Shown: piece after piece, positions 1 to 12,212 of the stretch | Position numbering within the stretch: the stretch's first letter is position 1 | How the letters are laid out: the number at the start of each line of letters is the position of its first letter | NCBI RefSeq assembly: GCF_041260155.1 | Contig: NC_091946.1 | Span: 38,818,776-38,882,775, forward strand | DNA: 64,000 bases | Origin: Ptychodera flava | Taxonomy: Eukaryota; Hemichordata; Enteropneusta; Ptychoderidae | Direction of reading: 5' to 3' | The notes under the pieces: model-generated | Seen by the model: the letters and a program-made list of their open reading frames with translations, nothing else | The model's database searches: none | What the model was told of the DNA's origin: nothing | Position numbers and translations under genes: made by a program

Positions 1-931
1 ATTCCCAGTAAAGGAACAAACTTCAAGTGGGACAAAATAGGAATACAGACAATCTATTGATTATTCCACACAATTTATCCGTTGAAGACGAATTTGCGGC
101 GATTGATTAAGAAAGTACGGCAAATTTCAAAAAACGGCGTTAAAGGATCGTAGTTTATACAGTCTCCTTCACTCTGGAGTAGAGTCTGCACTGACCTTCA
201 GATTACAGGTGTCTCGCCATGGCCAGTCAGTTCTGTACACAAAACAGGGAAACGTAAAATAGACTTTCAAATATACAAAACACACGAAACGCAAACAATT
301 AAGATATGAATAATGCGTGGAGTTGCTTTCCTTATTACATAGATTAATATTTAAGGGCTATTTCCTCAATTGCAACGACAAAATAGATTTATTAAATCTA
401 TGGATGACAAGTATTACATTTATGGGTGATTTTTTATTACATTTATGGTTACCATTTATAACAATTGTGGTTGGTGTTTTTATTACATTTCTGGTTGATT
501 TTGTTACATTTAAGGGTGATGTTACATTTATGGGTGCACTTTATTACATTTATGGTTGATTTTTGTTACATTTATGGAGATTATTACATTTGTGGAGGTT
601 ACAGACCAAATAGCGCAGTGTTACCCACGTTCGTAAACTTGCTAAAAGGTTTATATCCGATATGAGCCTAGCGTGTACTAAAATATCAATGCATACGTAT
701 ACTCGATATTCAGTTCAGTCTCACCATTCACAATATATGTCAACGTTGCTACGGCAATCTAGGAAGAAGTTTTCCAAGTTTAGAACAAGATTAGATGTGT
801 GTTCAATTAGAAATACTTGAAAGATCATTGGACTACTCTCTTACTGCATGTGTATCACATTATTACAAATACTTGAAGTATCATTGGCTTACTGCATGTG
901 TATTCATCCACTGTGTGTATTTCCTGTTCAG
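1..931. other. Intron or 5' flank of gene A, no gene seen
   Basis: No exon of the missing first half of the lectin domain could be found. A stretch near 400-600 has about seven diverged copies of a short unit around TTACATTTATGG. The reading frames here are low-complexity shadows of that repeat. Confidence 0.5.
400..600. repeat. Diverged short tandem repeat (TTACATTTATGGxTGA-like)
   Basis: The phrase TTACATTT(A/C)TGG recurs irregularly every 16-30 bases across this interval, with variants such as TTACATTTAAGG. It looks like a decayed minisatellite. Confidence 0.6.
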
Positions 932-1134
932 TGCATCTTTTGCGTGGATTGGACTGACATACGATGATGCTGATTGGTTTGATGTCAATGGAGACGTTGT
1001 GACGTACACCAACTGGGGAGATGATTCGGCTCCTTCGACTAGCAGTTGCGCAGTGATTGACAAAGCCAAGAGTGGTCAGTGGAATTTCCAGAGTTGCGCT
1101 ACTCCATTCTTTCCGGGAATTTGTGAGCTTGAAA
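932..1134 (+). CDS. Gene A, C-terminal half of a C-type lectin domain (one exon)
   Basis: The exon starts after a CAG acceptor with one leading base and ends in phase 1 before gtaaga. It encodes the second half of a C-type lectin fold: WIGL, then a long-loop region with [19 protein letters not shown] and the closing GICELE. The paired cysteines and the WIGL core are diagnostic. Classical sugar-specificity triplets (EPN or QPD) and the WND calcium motif are not evident, so calcium-dependent sugar binding is uncertain. The open frame runs upstream past the acceptor, but that part has no lectin character and reads as intron. Confidence 0.85.
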
Positions 1135-4100
1135 GTAAGACAAATTCATGAACGTACTACTTTCTGTTATGAAAATTATCTTGCTTTCTTCGCCATTGAC
1201 CATATCTGTGCGAAACGAGAAGGCGCAAATTATCTACAAAGATTGTTAAATGCATATTCTCATCAAGCTTAAACTCACATTACATTGCAATTTTTTGTGC
1301 TCTTCGTTGACACAAGTTGATGTCCCAACCACGACCAACGCGGAAGAGACGACGATCAACAACGGAGGAATGTCACATGTCACCTCGAATGACACTGCTG
1401 GGTCATACCTAGAGGTGAGAGGTCAGATATTTTGTAATTTTAATGTTTTAGTAACTACTGATCGAAAGTGGTATTTGTATAATATACTTGGAAGCAGAGA
1501 ATGGTATGTACAACAACTTACACTTTATCTGTTCAAGCTGTCGCTCATTCAATCAATTATAGTTGAGTACATAGTCAGGGTCAATTTGCATAAAATCCTT
1601 ATATGGCAAAAGAGGCGTTTCGGCTGTGCTTACGTATGAACGTCATTGTTCACTAGTTTAAATGGCCACCAAAATAACAAAGCAAACATTGGCAATGATT
1701 TGTAACAAATTTACCAATTCCTTTAGAGGTTTCACGCCTGAAGATCTGCAGACGTGGGGACATGTGAAATCCTTTGGTAGTAATCCTGATGACCACACAA
1801 GTTAGTTTGTTAGTGGAACACTTAAAATTGATAATTGGAAAGTGTTAGTGATTTCTCTGTGCAGTCAACAAACAACAAACTAAACTATTCTAAAAGACTT
1901 CAGAACACAATCACGATATTAGACGATATTACGGTATTATAAATTTCTGCACCATTTCACAAAGTACTTTGTTCAAAAATTAAGTGTGGCATTGACGCAT
2001 CCAGTAGTTGACTTGTTATTCTTTATTGAAAGTCAATTCAAACGATGTCATACCCATGTTTCATTATTCCAAAAACGTTGCACTTAATCACCTACTGGTG
2101 TTTTTGCTTCTAAATAGGTACAGATTGGAAATATACGGCACGCAGTCGTTACTGACAACAGACCAAAGGATCACCAATCAGTCTCAGCTCTTCTGGAGGA
2201 ATTGATTTCTCTCCTTGTCACATCAACTTCAGATCTGACGTCATCATCCATCGATAACCTAATGGACATTACAACTGCAGTCTCTGGAATCAGTGCAAAA
2301 TATCAGGACACTGTCCAGGTATTAGAATCCTGAATTATAATTGTGTTGATATGACTACTGTCATGTTTTTCATCAGAATCTGGGAGTTTGAAGATGTTTT
2401 TCTTGTAACACGATTGGAACTAATTTGGGATAATTGGATGGTGAAATAATGTCGATTTAATCTACAAATGTTATCTCATGTGCTTTTCTTTTTATATTAC
2501 ACACTTGTTTTTATGAGTAATTTGCGATATTGCAACATTCAGCTATATGGCACCTAACACTTTTGAGAAATTTGCAAAATATGAAAATCCAATTATCCCG
2601 AATAAGTTCCACTTGTGTTTGTTTATGCAGTGTTTCAATTCTCCTAACTATCATTTGTATTTAACACGTTGTCTGCACGGACCTGCTACAGTAAATTGTT
2701 TATTAAACCAGATAAAGAAACAAATACACAAGAAAAATAACAAGGGATGTATCACAGTGAAAATATAACTTTACCTGGCTTGGACCATAGAAATAGTCCA
2801 CAAGGACTAGTCGAGTCCATGGCCCACTAAGGATAAGGACAAGGAAAAATATATAAGAAATAAAGAGATAATGAAAAATACAATAATACATATAAACAAA
2901 TCAATAAAAAAGATGCAAATTATTTTGTGTTCATTAAGTAGTGGAGAATTTCAATGCTTGATTGCTGCGAACTTAATGTAATGAATGACTGTAAGCCTTA
3001 ACTGAACGTGGAGAGTACCCATGGCGAGGAAGTTCAAATCAATTGTTTAAAGTGATTGGAAAACCGTTATTTTTGAAGTCAAGATAAGAACAGTATTTAC
3101 TTAGTTTGAAAATATGGAGGATGTTTAGTTGACGAAAAAAAGGGAATTTGAGTGCGCATAAAAATCAGAAAAAGTAATCAATTTATTGGCAATTTTCTTT
3201 TGTGGGCGATGAATAATTTCAAGTAGAGTAGTGTATTTCTATCCAGTAAGTTAAGCGTGCTAGGATGAAGGCATTCTATGAATGTTCTTGTCCACTGAAG
3301 GGATATAAATCATAGTTCTAACAAATGGACACGAAATTGTGACGTTGAATACAAAGAATAGTGACGTTTAACACAAAGAATATGCCTGAATGACCAAAGG
3401 CAACTTTCTATATGTGACACTTCGTACCTTTCTGTCTTTTAGGATGTTCTTGATATAAGTGACATTATACTGAGCGAGGGCAACAAGAGATCTTTGGCGA
3501 CCGAGGTAATAATCTAGTCTGTTTGCTGTGTCAGAGAACATAAACCGTTGAAACGCTTTTTATATGTTTACACAAAGTCAGATATTTTTTTGTTTTTTGA
3601 CATTATGTTGACTATAAACCGTATGGTGTGCAATTATATACAGAAACTCGTTTACAGTGGATCATGTTTCATAAAAAACATTATTCCATCGCTCCTTTAC
3701 TAATAGCTGACCTCTAACCTTTGTGTTAGACACACTTTCAATTATGACCCAGTTCATGAAAACTACATTTTCAATTCCGTTTTACTTTCTACAGAATTCA
3801 CCCGACACCTTTGCCCATTTTCTGCAAACGATGGACACTTTTACGTCATACGTCGCCTCGGGAAGCGCTGTGCAGGATGATGTCATTGCCTTGGACAATT
3901 TAGGTAGAGTAAAACAGTAAGCTTGATATATGCTATAAACATGTCAGCACAATCCAAAACAGAACTATGAGGAATCGCGTTTCCGACCTCCATGATGACT
4001 TCCCGTCAAAATTATGAACGAATTTTTTTGACAGCTAAAGAACCTTATCAAGGTTTTGAAAAATACCACAGCATCACTGAAAATAAAAACAGGTCTACCT

Positions 4101-5986
4101 GCCGCTTCATATTTACCACATTTTAATGTCGTGGTCAATAAAAGATAGCATCATTGTGAAAAACATGACATCAGTAGCCAATACGTCATTGTCTTGATTA
4201 TTTTCTTGTTAGGCTAATCTTTTTTTATTTTTTTATTTGTTTATTTGTCATTTCAGACTTGCATGCACGGTACAGCGTTAAACCCGGCAAAGATGAATTC
4301 TACATCCAGGTCAAAGGTGAAGATTATCGAAGCGGATTTTCTGTACCACGTAATGCATTTGACGAGCGACTTGGTGAGCAAGTTACTATATTCGAAGTTG
4401 TTGAAGACAATGCACTCTGTGTGCTGAAGTTGTTATCCTAGGATGTTTATAGCAGACAATGTGCGATGTACCAGTGTACATACATATGACGCAGACTCGC
4501 AAAAAATATCTGTCTACATCACTCACAATCAGATTAAAAACAGCAAGTTTTGGGTTTTTTTCACAGGGAACGTGGCCATTTTAGTCTATAAGACACTTCA
4601 TCAAGTCGCGCCTGACGACATTACTGCGGCGGATGTGAGTTCTGATGACGTTAGATTCAACAGTCACATTTATGCTGTGTCGTTTGTTTTGGAGGATGAT
4701 AAACGAGCCAACTTCACAAACGATTTAATATCGTTTTATTTCGAAAAAATTGAGGTAAGACTTTACAATCATTTGGACTGTGTTCTTCAATTGTTTGCTT
4801 TTCGCTTTGTTTCAGGTATGATTCCTCTATGCCATTGACGTAACCCAGCCATTTTTCTTTTTCGGCTCACCTCAATTTTATTGAGGTACGTTTCTGTAAT
4901 TGCAATTGTGCGGTGAACATCGGCTACTCACACCCCTCGCACAATGCATAAATCAGTATTGTTCCAAATAGTCATTTTACTTGTAAAATTTTACTGGGTG
5001 TCTAAGGTGGCAGATCTTTACACATTCGTGGCCCCATCGATTACCCTCTACAATGTTTCATCTCATTTTTCTCTGTTTCGTACACAGGATCTGACACTGG
5101 AGCAGAGTTGTTCATTCTGGCGGAACGATTTGAGGTAATCTCAAAACCGCATGTCTTGAACAGACAAGAACGACTCTGTTGTAATTGTCTGTTGCACCTA
5201 AAAGTATGCAGTCTGCTTTGTTCTTATTTCTTGAAATCCATGGCTTAAGTGCTTGCAGAGGTAGAAGTGGTTGCCATGTAGTTAAAGACATTATATTCAT
5301 TGCTATGTAGGGAACGTTGCATTAGTGGCTATCCATGTGATATTTATGAAGAACTATCATATAGAATAATAAAGATATGAGTGAATCTTTGGTCTATGTC
5401 AAAAATAAGGTTCCCATTATCTTGACGTATTCTTCAGCAAAAATCATGCTAAGAAAACCATTGATTTCACATACAATCGTAAATTAAGAGAATAAAGTTT
5501 ATTTTAAATTAGTAGATACCATTCTTGTGAAAAAAAGTTGGCTACATTTAGAAACACAAATATGTCTTTGTGTAGGTAATACAATAAGGGTTTACTCTAC
5601 TCTGAAAGATGTTTGAATAACACTTTTCATCTGAAGAAGTCTTTCTCCCATAACAGGCCGTCTCTTAGAATTTTGGAACAAACACGAATTACACACACCT
5701 TACTGTGAACATACGATTCTTGGTTGTACATATTAATTTTTGGCATATCTCTATTGTTCTATTGTCTTCAGGGCATGGTCGTCTGAAGGTTGCTGGCAGG
5801 ATCATGACGCCACCAATCTGACCCACACAGTGTGTCGTTGTAACCATTTAACCAATTTCGCCATATTGATGCAATACACTGAGGTTATTGTCGCCACTAC
5901 TTTTTGTCTAACTCCCAATACTTTATTTGAAATGAAAAATGACTTATTTTGTGTTAAAATGTAAAATTTATTTTCATATTAGTTTT

Positions 5987-6068
<82 letters not shown>

Positions 6069-6210
6069 ATATATATATCGAAGTATACAGATATCATAGT
6101 GGGAAATTACAGTGCTGGATGCGGAAAGCAGAGTGTTATAAATAATAGCACAAATTGCTTCAAGTATAAATATTCAACATATATTCTTGCTTTATACTTG
6201 AAGTAATTTG

Positions 6211-6303
<93 letters not shown>

Positions 6304-9300
6304 GACCTTTTTAATGTTACTTTATTTATACTTTGTACTTCTGCTCCTAACAGATTGTCGACCTTGGTATCCATGAAGATATTTTAGAATACATGACTTA
6401 CATCGGCGTCAGTTTATCCATTCTCTGTCTCATCATCACTCTACTCATATACCTCGTTGGAAAGTAAGTCGAGATCCATCACTCAAAATAACGTTTTACA
6501 GTCAAAAGTACATTGTGTTTTTTTTATGTCTGTTTCACAGCATTCCTCGCACCTGCACATGAAAGGCGTTTATCTGAAGTATGAATCATATGAAAATTAC
6601 CTCCATTCAGTGGAAACCCGCAGAGATCGACAGATATGCTCTTCAGTACAAGTCTTGAGGATGTTTACTTCCTTCAAATAATGTGGTACTTTTTTGATCT
6701 GAAACATTTCGGAACGATTTATGGATAACTTGTGCATCTACTGAAAGATATAAACCGAAAGTTAATCGATGGCGGTAAAAAAACTGAATCACTGCGTTTC
6801 GTTATTATAAATAAATCGGCGATGTTTGTATAATCAAATTAATGCATTATTCTCAAAGAAAGGAAATCCCAAAATTTAAAACACCCACCACTCTTAATTT
6901 TTCATCTTCGACGCCGTACGGACCAAATAAAGTGGAAGCTTGACTCATTCAGAACAATGTATCTTACAATACGCAAAAACTTATAACGATGCTACTTTCT
7001 TATTTTGCAGGCTTCTCAAATCTCAGCGAATCATAATTCACGCAAACCTGGCCATGTCTTTGCTTGCCGCTCAACTCATCTTCATTGGTGGCGTCGATGC
7101 CACCTACAATTCGGTGCGTTGATTATCGTTTCTTTCACTCTGTGTAGATTTCAACCGACACAAGCAGTGTGTTTCAAAGTTTGTCTGTTTCATGCATCAT
7201 GTTATCGGAAAATTTATCAGTCTCAGAGTCGCTGTCATTCTTTCGTATTTATAAAAAGCATTTAATATTTTACGAGGCTACAATCACAAAGATTATAGCT
7301 TGAATTTCCATAGAAAGTTATTATCTCAATTTTAGATGAACAGAAATTACATCATGATGATTTTATGTGCAGCTCGGTAAAATATATTTCTGTGTCAAGG
7401 TACGCTGGTTTCAAGCACGAGATCGAGGTTTTTACTATCTAACATATTGCTTCCTGATTTTAGTTGAACTGTCACATTTAAACTTACCAGATATATCACA
7501 ATCTCATATTTAGATTTTTTACAAGAGAATGTATTGATAAAACTGTAATTTACAGAATAGCGTACAAACAAAAAGCTCTCGATACACCCAATGTCCAGAT
7601 CCGGGCCTGAACTTTACTTTTAGCGATTGTTCCATGTTGTGTTTCCGTGAATTTGAAGCTTAAGTAGAAATCCTACATTTACCATTTGTACAGTCGTTTA
7701 AAGCTACACGTACTAATGGACCCATATGGCTCCAAATAGAAAGATTTATCGGTCGAAATATATTACCAGCTCTGCGATGCATAAAAAATAACAGCGAATT
7801 AATGGAATGAACAGAAATTGTGCCGCCAACATGTGGTCTACCCACCATTAGCTTATTAATATTAAATTATTCTTATCTTTCTACTTTTGAAACATCCCAA
7901 ATCAAACGTTGGCGTGACCATATGTTTCATTGCTGCCTTGTATCCCGGAAAAGTTTGATGACATTTGTATTTCATAATTGAAGTGTCTGCCATCGGTTTC
8001 AATTGTCATGAAGGACATTTCAATGTTGTCTTTCAGGCAATCTGCACTACCATCGCGTTCATGCTACATTACTTCTTCCTTGCTGCATTTACTTGGATGC
8101 TGATCGAAGGAATCCATCTGTATATGAAATCGACAATGATATTCGGAAAGGAGATTAAGACTTGGATTTTCTTCCTGCTTGGATGGGGTAAGAAAACACT
8201 GTGATTATTTCGATCACAACTTTCCTATAAAAGTGTTAAAACCGGTATTGAAATACTTATGCTGACTTTAAAGCCAATTCATGAGAATCTAAGGATGTAT
8301 TTTAGCAGAAATCGATGTGAAAATTAATCACAGGGCAGGCATCTAATGCAGTAAGAAAGGAACGAAGGAAGACAACTTCAAAATTGATAGAAATGGACTC
8401 ATTGAAGAGCAATCATGTCATGACGCATGCGTGATATTGCTACCTCTACGGTACGGTAAGGTGTCACAGTGCTTTCTAAAGCAATTGCCAGCTTTTCCTC
8501 TTTCTGTACTGACTCGACAGTATTTTCCTTCTAATATCTACTTTTATCATACCTTAATACAAGTACAGGTCTCCCTATAGTCATCGTTGGCATAACCTTT
8601 GCTATTCGCCACGATGGGTATGGTCGTAAAGGAAGCGGTAACTGCTGGCTGTCAACCGATAACGGACTCAGCTGGGCTTTCATTGGACCTATACTCGCCA
8701 TCATATTCGTAAGTTCTCTAAAGGCATCCTAGCAAATCATTTATTTCAGTTTCTAGAAGTGATTTGTTATCATTAAATGATACAAAACTATGTTATCGTA
8801 TTTTCCCGATGATGACATGACTGATCGCGTATAATCTCAGGGAAATCAGAACGACGAGAATTATGGGAAAAGTTTATCATCAAAAGCCTTTGATTTTAAT
8901 ACAGGGTAAAGACGAAAACACGCTTGGAAATTTGTCAGTAACTAATGTAAAGAAACCAAAATATATTTGATTCATTTTTCAAATAACGTTCACCGTTTTT
9001 TGTCTTTGTGGCCAGGCGAACACTGTAGTTCTTATTCTGGTCATCCGGGTATTTATGACCTTGAAAGCCAATGCAGACAAAACCGAAATACAAAGGGTCA
9101 AGTAAGTTTGTTTACAATTTTTATTCATGACTGAGTAGAAAACCGTAGAAATTATACTAGAATTTTTCGTCGACTTATGCAGATAGTGTTCAGTGATAGG
9201 TTCTTAAATTATGACAGAAATTGCACTTTTTGAAATTGCTGCAAATTCGTTAAAGATATCAGTTTTGTTAAATCTACAGGACTGGGATTCGCGCCATTTT

Positions 9301-10202
9301 GATGCTTCAACCATTGCTTGGTCTTTCCTGGCTCTTCGGTGTGTTTGGAATGGACGCCAACACTGTCCTGTTCCAGTATCTCTTCGTGATTTGTAACTCA
9401 CTGCAGGTAAGATCATGGTGCTCAGACAAAAGTGTTTCCCGATAAAGCATGTATTTATTCAAAAACAAGAACGACAATGAAGACAATTGATCAGTTTATA
9501 GCAACTCTAGATCGTCGATTGGTCGAAACCAGACACAAATCGTGTCATATTGCTACATTGCAGGCAACACGATGAAACATTCCAACACAAATCATCCGTA
9601 CTTTATTTTTGAAAAGTTCAACATTTTGCTGATGTGAACATTGTTCCTTTTCTACAGGGTGTCTTCATTTTCATCTGCCATTGTGTGACGAACGAGGAGG
9701 TGAGAGCATTACACGAATTAAAAAAAGTAGTCATTTGTCTTCACGACGACCATTTTAGTTTAAACAATCTTTTAAAGATTCTTTTTGGTATAATTCATAC
9801 GAGACGATGACTTGTCCCAATCAGTTGTGCATGATATCACTATGAGGCGCTGAGACAGTGTCTTAAGACACTAAGCCAACATGTCGGTGAACACTTCATA
9901 TCATTCTGACTTTCAGACTATTAAAACTTCCTCTCTTGGCAAATTTAGTAAATCAAATTTTTGTTTTGTTTGTTCGAGTATTGGTTTGAGAATAAGCATA
10001 ATTTTGTATCGTCAGGTTTGATACCTTCAATTTACTTGGTGCTGAGGTTAATTTATCGACTGTTTCTATGCAGGTAAGGTCAATATTCTTGAGAAGATAC
10101 AAAAAGATGGCGTCGACGGTTAATACTACGTCATCGGGAACATCCTCGTCCGCAGTTACGGAAACCAGCCAGACGACACCAAAGGGACAAGGTGCGATAT
10201 GA
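932..10202 (+). CDS. Gene A: adhesion GPCR with C-type lectin ectodomain (5' partial, 17 exons)
   Basis: Predicted cell-surface adhesion-class GPCR. Exons: 932-1134, 1317-1414, 2118-2318, 3443-3505, 3795-3903, 4257-4373, 4567-4754, 5088-5134, 5772-5883, 6354-6463, 7011-7113, 8037-8187, 8569-8708, 9016-9101, 9280-9406, 9658-9699, 10074-10202. Every junction has AG/GT borders and matching phase, giving 674 residues plus stop. Order: half a C-type lectin domain (residues 1-67), linker (68-100), GAIN (101-379) with GPS, 7TM (380-632), tail. The 5' end, including the first half of the lectin domain and any signal peptide, must lie left of the window. No HRM/hormone-receptor domain is seen. The exon plan matches gene B, which is its closest relative here. 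I do not assign it to a named vertebrate aGPCR family. Confidence 0.9.
1317..1414 (+). CDS. Gene A, Thr-rich linker exon
   Basis: Short exon with two leading bases, ending in phase 0 before gtgaga. It encodes a Thr/Asn-rich, low-complexity linker ([11 protein letters not shown]) between the lectin and GAIN domains, likely O-glycosylated. It has the same phases (in 1, out 0) as the Gln/Thr-rich linker exon of gene B at 37852-37979. Confidence 0.75.
2118..5883 (+). CDS. Gene A, GAIN domain and GPS autoproteolysis site (8 exons)
   Basis: Eight exons (2118-2318, 3443-3505, 3795-3903, 4257-4373, 4567-4754, 5088-5134, 5772-5883, in phase throughout) encode about 279 residues, the usual GAIN size. 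Helical subdomain A ([10 protein letters not shown]) is followed by a beta-rich part ([11 protein letters not shown]) and the GPS. GPS landmarks are CSFW, GCW, CRC and [10 protein letters not shown]. The HL/T cleavage point is intact at about residue 368/369, so the receptor should self-cleave and expose a tethered agonist beginning TNFAIL. The GPS is split by a phase-2 intron between CSFW and GCW, as in gene B. (The count of eight includes the split GPS; seven blocks are listed.). Confidence 0.88.
2700..2905 (-). mobile_element. Possible LINE 3'-end fragment
   Basis: On the minus strand the text around GTGGGCCATGGACTCG, followed by TAGTCC, TGTGGACTATTTC and TGGTCCAA, resembles the tail that follows the last stop of some invertebrate LINEs. 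This is recognition by style only and no reverse-transcriptase coding remains. It lies in an intron of gene A. Confidence 0.3.
5991..6065. repeat. (CT)n microsatellite
   Basis: Uninterrupted CT dinucleotides of about 75 bases in the gene A intron between the GPS exon and TM1 exon, followed by a short (AT)n. Confidence 0.95.
6120..6210. repeat. Small fold-back sequence beside (AT)n
   Basis: AGCACAAATTGCTTCAAG and CTTGAAGTAATTTGTAT are imperfect inverted copies around a 20-base loop. A similar stretch lies in reverse orientation near 57880-57960, so it is probably part of a dispersed family. Confidence 0.5.
6212..6301. repeat. (AT)n microsatellite
   Basis: About 90 bases of uninterrupted AT ending 50 bases before the TM1 exon of gene A. 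Confidence 0.95.
6354..9699 (+). CDS. Gene A, seven-transmembrane domain (7 exons)
   Basis: Exons 6354-6463 (TM1), 7011-7113 (TM2), 8037-8187 (TM3), 8569-8708 (TM4/ECL2), 9016-9101 (TM5), 9280-9406 (TM6), 9658-9699 (TM7). Class B2 hallmarks are present: RIIIHANLA in TM2, a TM3 cysteine (AICTT) followed by [21 protein letters not shown] with the partner cysteine in ECL2, and [13 protein letters not shown] in TM6. All helices are intact and there is no internal stop. Exon lengths of TM3 (151), TM5 (86), TM6 (127) and TM7 (42) are identical to gene B. Confidence 0.93.
10074..10202 (+). CDS. Gene A, cytoplasmic tail exon with stop
   Basis: Starts after ATGCAG with [11 protein letters not shown], a basic membrane-proximal segment, then a Ser/Thr-rich stretch ending at TGA. 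It aligns in position and phase with gene B's last exon (23892-24110) but is 30 codons shorter. A weak donor at 10192 (gtgcga) could extend the tail. Possible downstream acceptors at 12615 and 13059 would each give a short in-frame terminal exon. Transcript data would decide. Confidence 0.75.
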   Translation, partial: VRSIFLRRYKKMASTVNTTSSGTSSSAVTETSQTTPKGQGAI

Positions 10203-10331
10203 CATCATGGATGTACATTTCATGCTCAATTGGAATTAAGTTTACCTGTTCGTAAGTTCATGTTGAAATCCGATGGCGTTCGAGTTTACATTGCTACTTA
10301 AAAGCATTAGTTATTTGTTAGCTATTTAGGT

Positions 10332-11031
10332 CACAGACAAAGAGAAACAGACTAGCAACGGGTATTGTTCAAGGCGTAAAGCGGTTTCGTAACCCATCCA
10401 TGTTCGCCTCGCCTCAGGTAGCTCTCGCCTCTCTTTTCCGAAGAGTGCCGACCATGCATCCTTCGGTAATTTTCGGATTTTCGCCAATTGTTAAGCGAAA
10501 GTATGTTCGGCAAAGTTTGTGTTGTTGTTGTCGTGTGGTGCTGAGCGGAATTGGCGTGCTGGCGAAAAGGGGAGTGTTTTGAGCTTCAGGAAAGTGAGTT
10601 TTACCGTTTTAAAAATTCCTCTCATATTTTTATGAATATATAATGAGTATGTTTGAACCAAATTTGAAAGACTTTTATCGATACTGTCTGGTTTTACTCA
10701 ATGGTTTACGGTCAGTCATACCGTCTTTTACACGTTCGTCAAGGAAGAACATGTTTATGAAACTGCTGGCGTGTTATGTTTTGATTGGTGTGAAGCAGTG
10801 TTTCTGCCCTGAGAGCTCACAAAGTAACTATGGTTGCTACGCGACTGGCAGCACGATGCCATCTCGTCGTATTTTTCGCATAATCTCGTGCAATTATCAA
10901 CCACAAACAAAGTCTCCAAAAAGTTTAACACCTTTGGAGCTCATTTTAATATGAAAAGGCCATAGTCTACCGAGACGACCATGGAACAAAAGGCATGCCG
11001 CGTTGCTAGTCTGTTTCTCTATTTGTCTGTG
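10332..11031. mobile_element. 700-bp MITE with ~30-bp terminal inverted repeats
   Basis: The left end CACAGACAAAGAGAAACAG and the reverse complement of the right end (CACAGACAAATAGAGAAAC, then AGACTAGCAACG on both) match closely. Identical TTTAGGT copies flank the element at 10325-10331 and 11032-11038, consistent with a target-site duplication. The interior has no convincing coding region, so it is non-autonomous. Its right flank is exactly where the LINE begins. Confidence 0.8.
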
Positions 11032-12212
11032 TTTAGGTGTACACTCCGATATTTTGTCGATTACGTGTGGTGTACCTCAGGGGTCCATTTTGGGTCCACT
11101 TCTGTTTTTGATCTTCATTAATGATCTTCCACTTTGCCTGAACATGGGAAGCTTAGATATGTTTGCCGATGACCAAACTTTGTGTGTTTCCGGAATTGAC
11201 ATTGAACAAGTTGAGGGGAGACTGAATGGAGATCTCGTTCCAATCTCAAACTGGGTTCATAACAATAGCATGGCAATTAAAACCACTAAAACAAATTATA
11301 TGATTATTGCGCCTCGCCCAAAAATTTATCACTTAGCCGACTCTGATATTTCATTTCACATTCAGGTCAATGATACGCTCATTGACAGTGTTGCTGTTCA
11401 CAAACTACTTGGTGTTCAAATAGACAACATTTTATGCTGGGATGACCACATAGATAATTTGTGCAAGACTTTGTCTGCAAGAATTGGTGTTATAAGACGA
11501 CTACGCCCCTTTTCTCAAAGGAGTGTTCTTTTGCTAGTTTATAACGCTTTGTTCTTGTCTGTAATTGACTACTGTTGTATTGTTTGGGCTAGTACGTCTA
11601 AGACCAATCTCCAAAGATTGTACAAACTCCAGAAAAAGGCTGGTGAGGGAATTCTCGAAGTTGACACGACTTTTCCTTCTCGAACAGTTTTTGTTAGTTT
11701 GCACTGGTTGCCAATAGATTTACGTATTGAATACTTTACTGCTGTTATGACTTTCAAAGCTTTAAATGTCTCGCTCCAAGCTATATTAGTGATCTATTCC
11801 AACCTCTCTCAGAAATGGATCGTTTAAATACTCGTAGTTCTAGTAATGGTAACCTTTACCCACCAATGTTTAGGACAGGCAGGGGTCAAAGATCATTTGT
11901 ATATCGAGCTACTAAAATCTGGAATTCCATTTCCCCAACTATCCGTGACTGTGAAGCCTTGTCGACGTTTAAATCAAAACTATATGGTTATCTTTTCATG
12001 AAATATTGTAATGAAGGCTCTGACTTAGACTAGCCTGTTTTTCTTTTGTCTTCGACGTCTTCTGTTCGTCTGTTCCATATGTTTTTGTTTATTCGATGAT
12101 TTGTTTGTGTATTTTCCTTCTCTTTTCATGAGGGCTCTGATGGAAATTACAATTACTTTACTGTAATCAGATTATCCTCTTTAAATAAAGTGTAATAATA
12201 ATAAATAATAAT
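11032..12212 (+). mobile_element. 5'-truncated LINE (non-LTR retrotransposon), Jockey/CR1-like reverse transcriptase 3' half
   Basis: Encodes the C-terminal part of a LINE reverse transcriptase: GVPQGSILGPLLFLIFINDLP, the active-site FADD at about 11162-11173, then KLLGVQID, SVIDYCCIVWA and the conserved tail ending LSTFKSKLYGYLF. The thumb and connector are followed by a 3' UTR and a (TAA)n tail at 12190-12212. The frame is broken near 11768, where AATGTCTCGCT appears to have lost one G of an expected AATGGTCTCGCT. The rest continues in the next frame (SDLFQPLSEMDRLN) to a stop at 12033. The fingers, endonuclease and 5' end are missing. It is a dead copy of moderate age. Confidence 0.9.

Noticed and set aside
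10643-10954. A 103-residue frame next to the LINE, considered as its N-terminal part
   Set aside because: It lies inside the MITE and has no reverse-transcriptase or nuclease motif.
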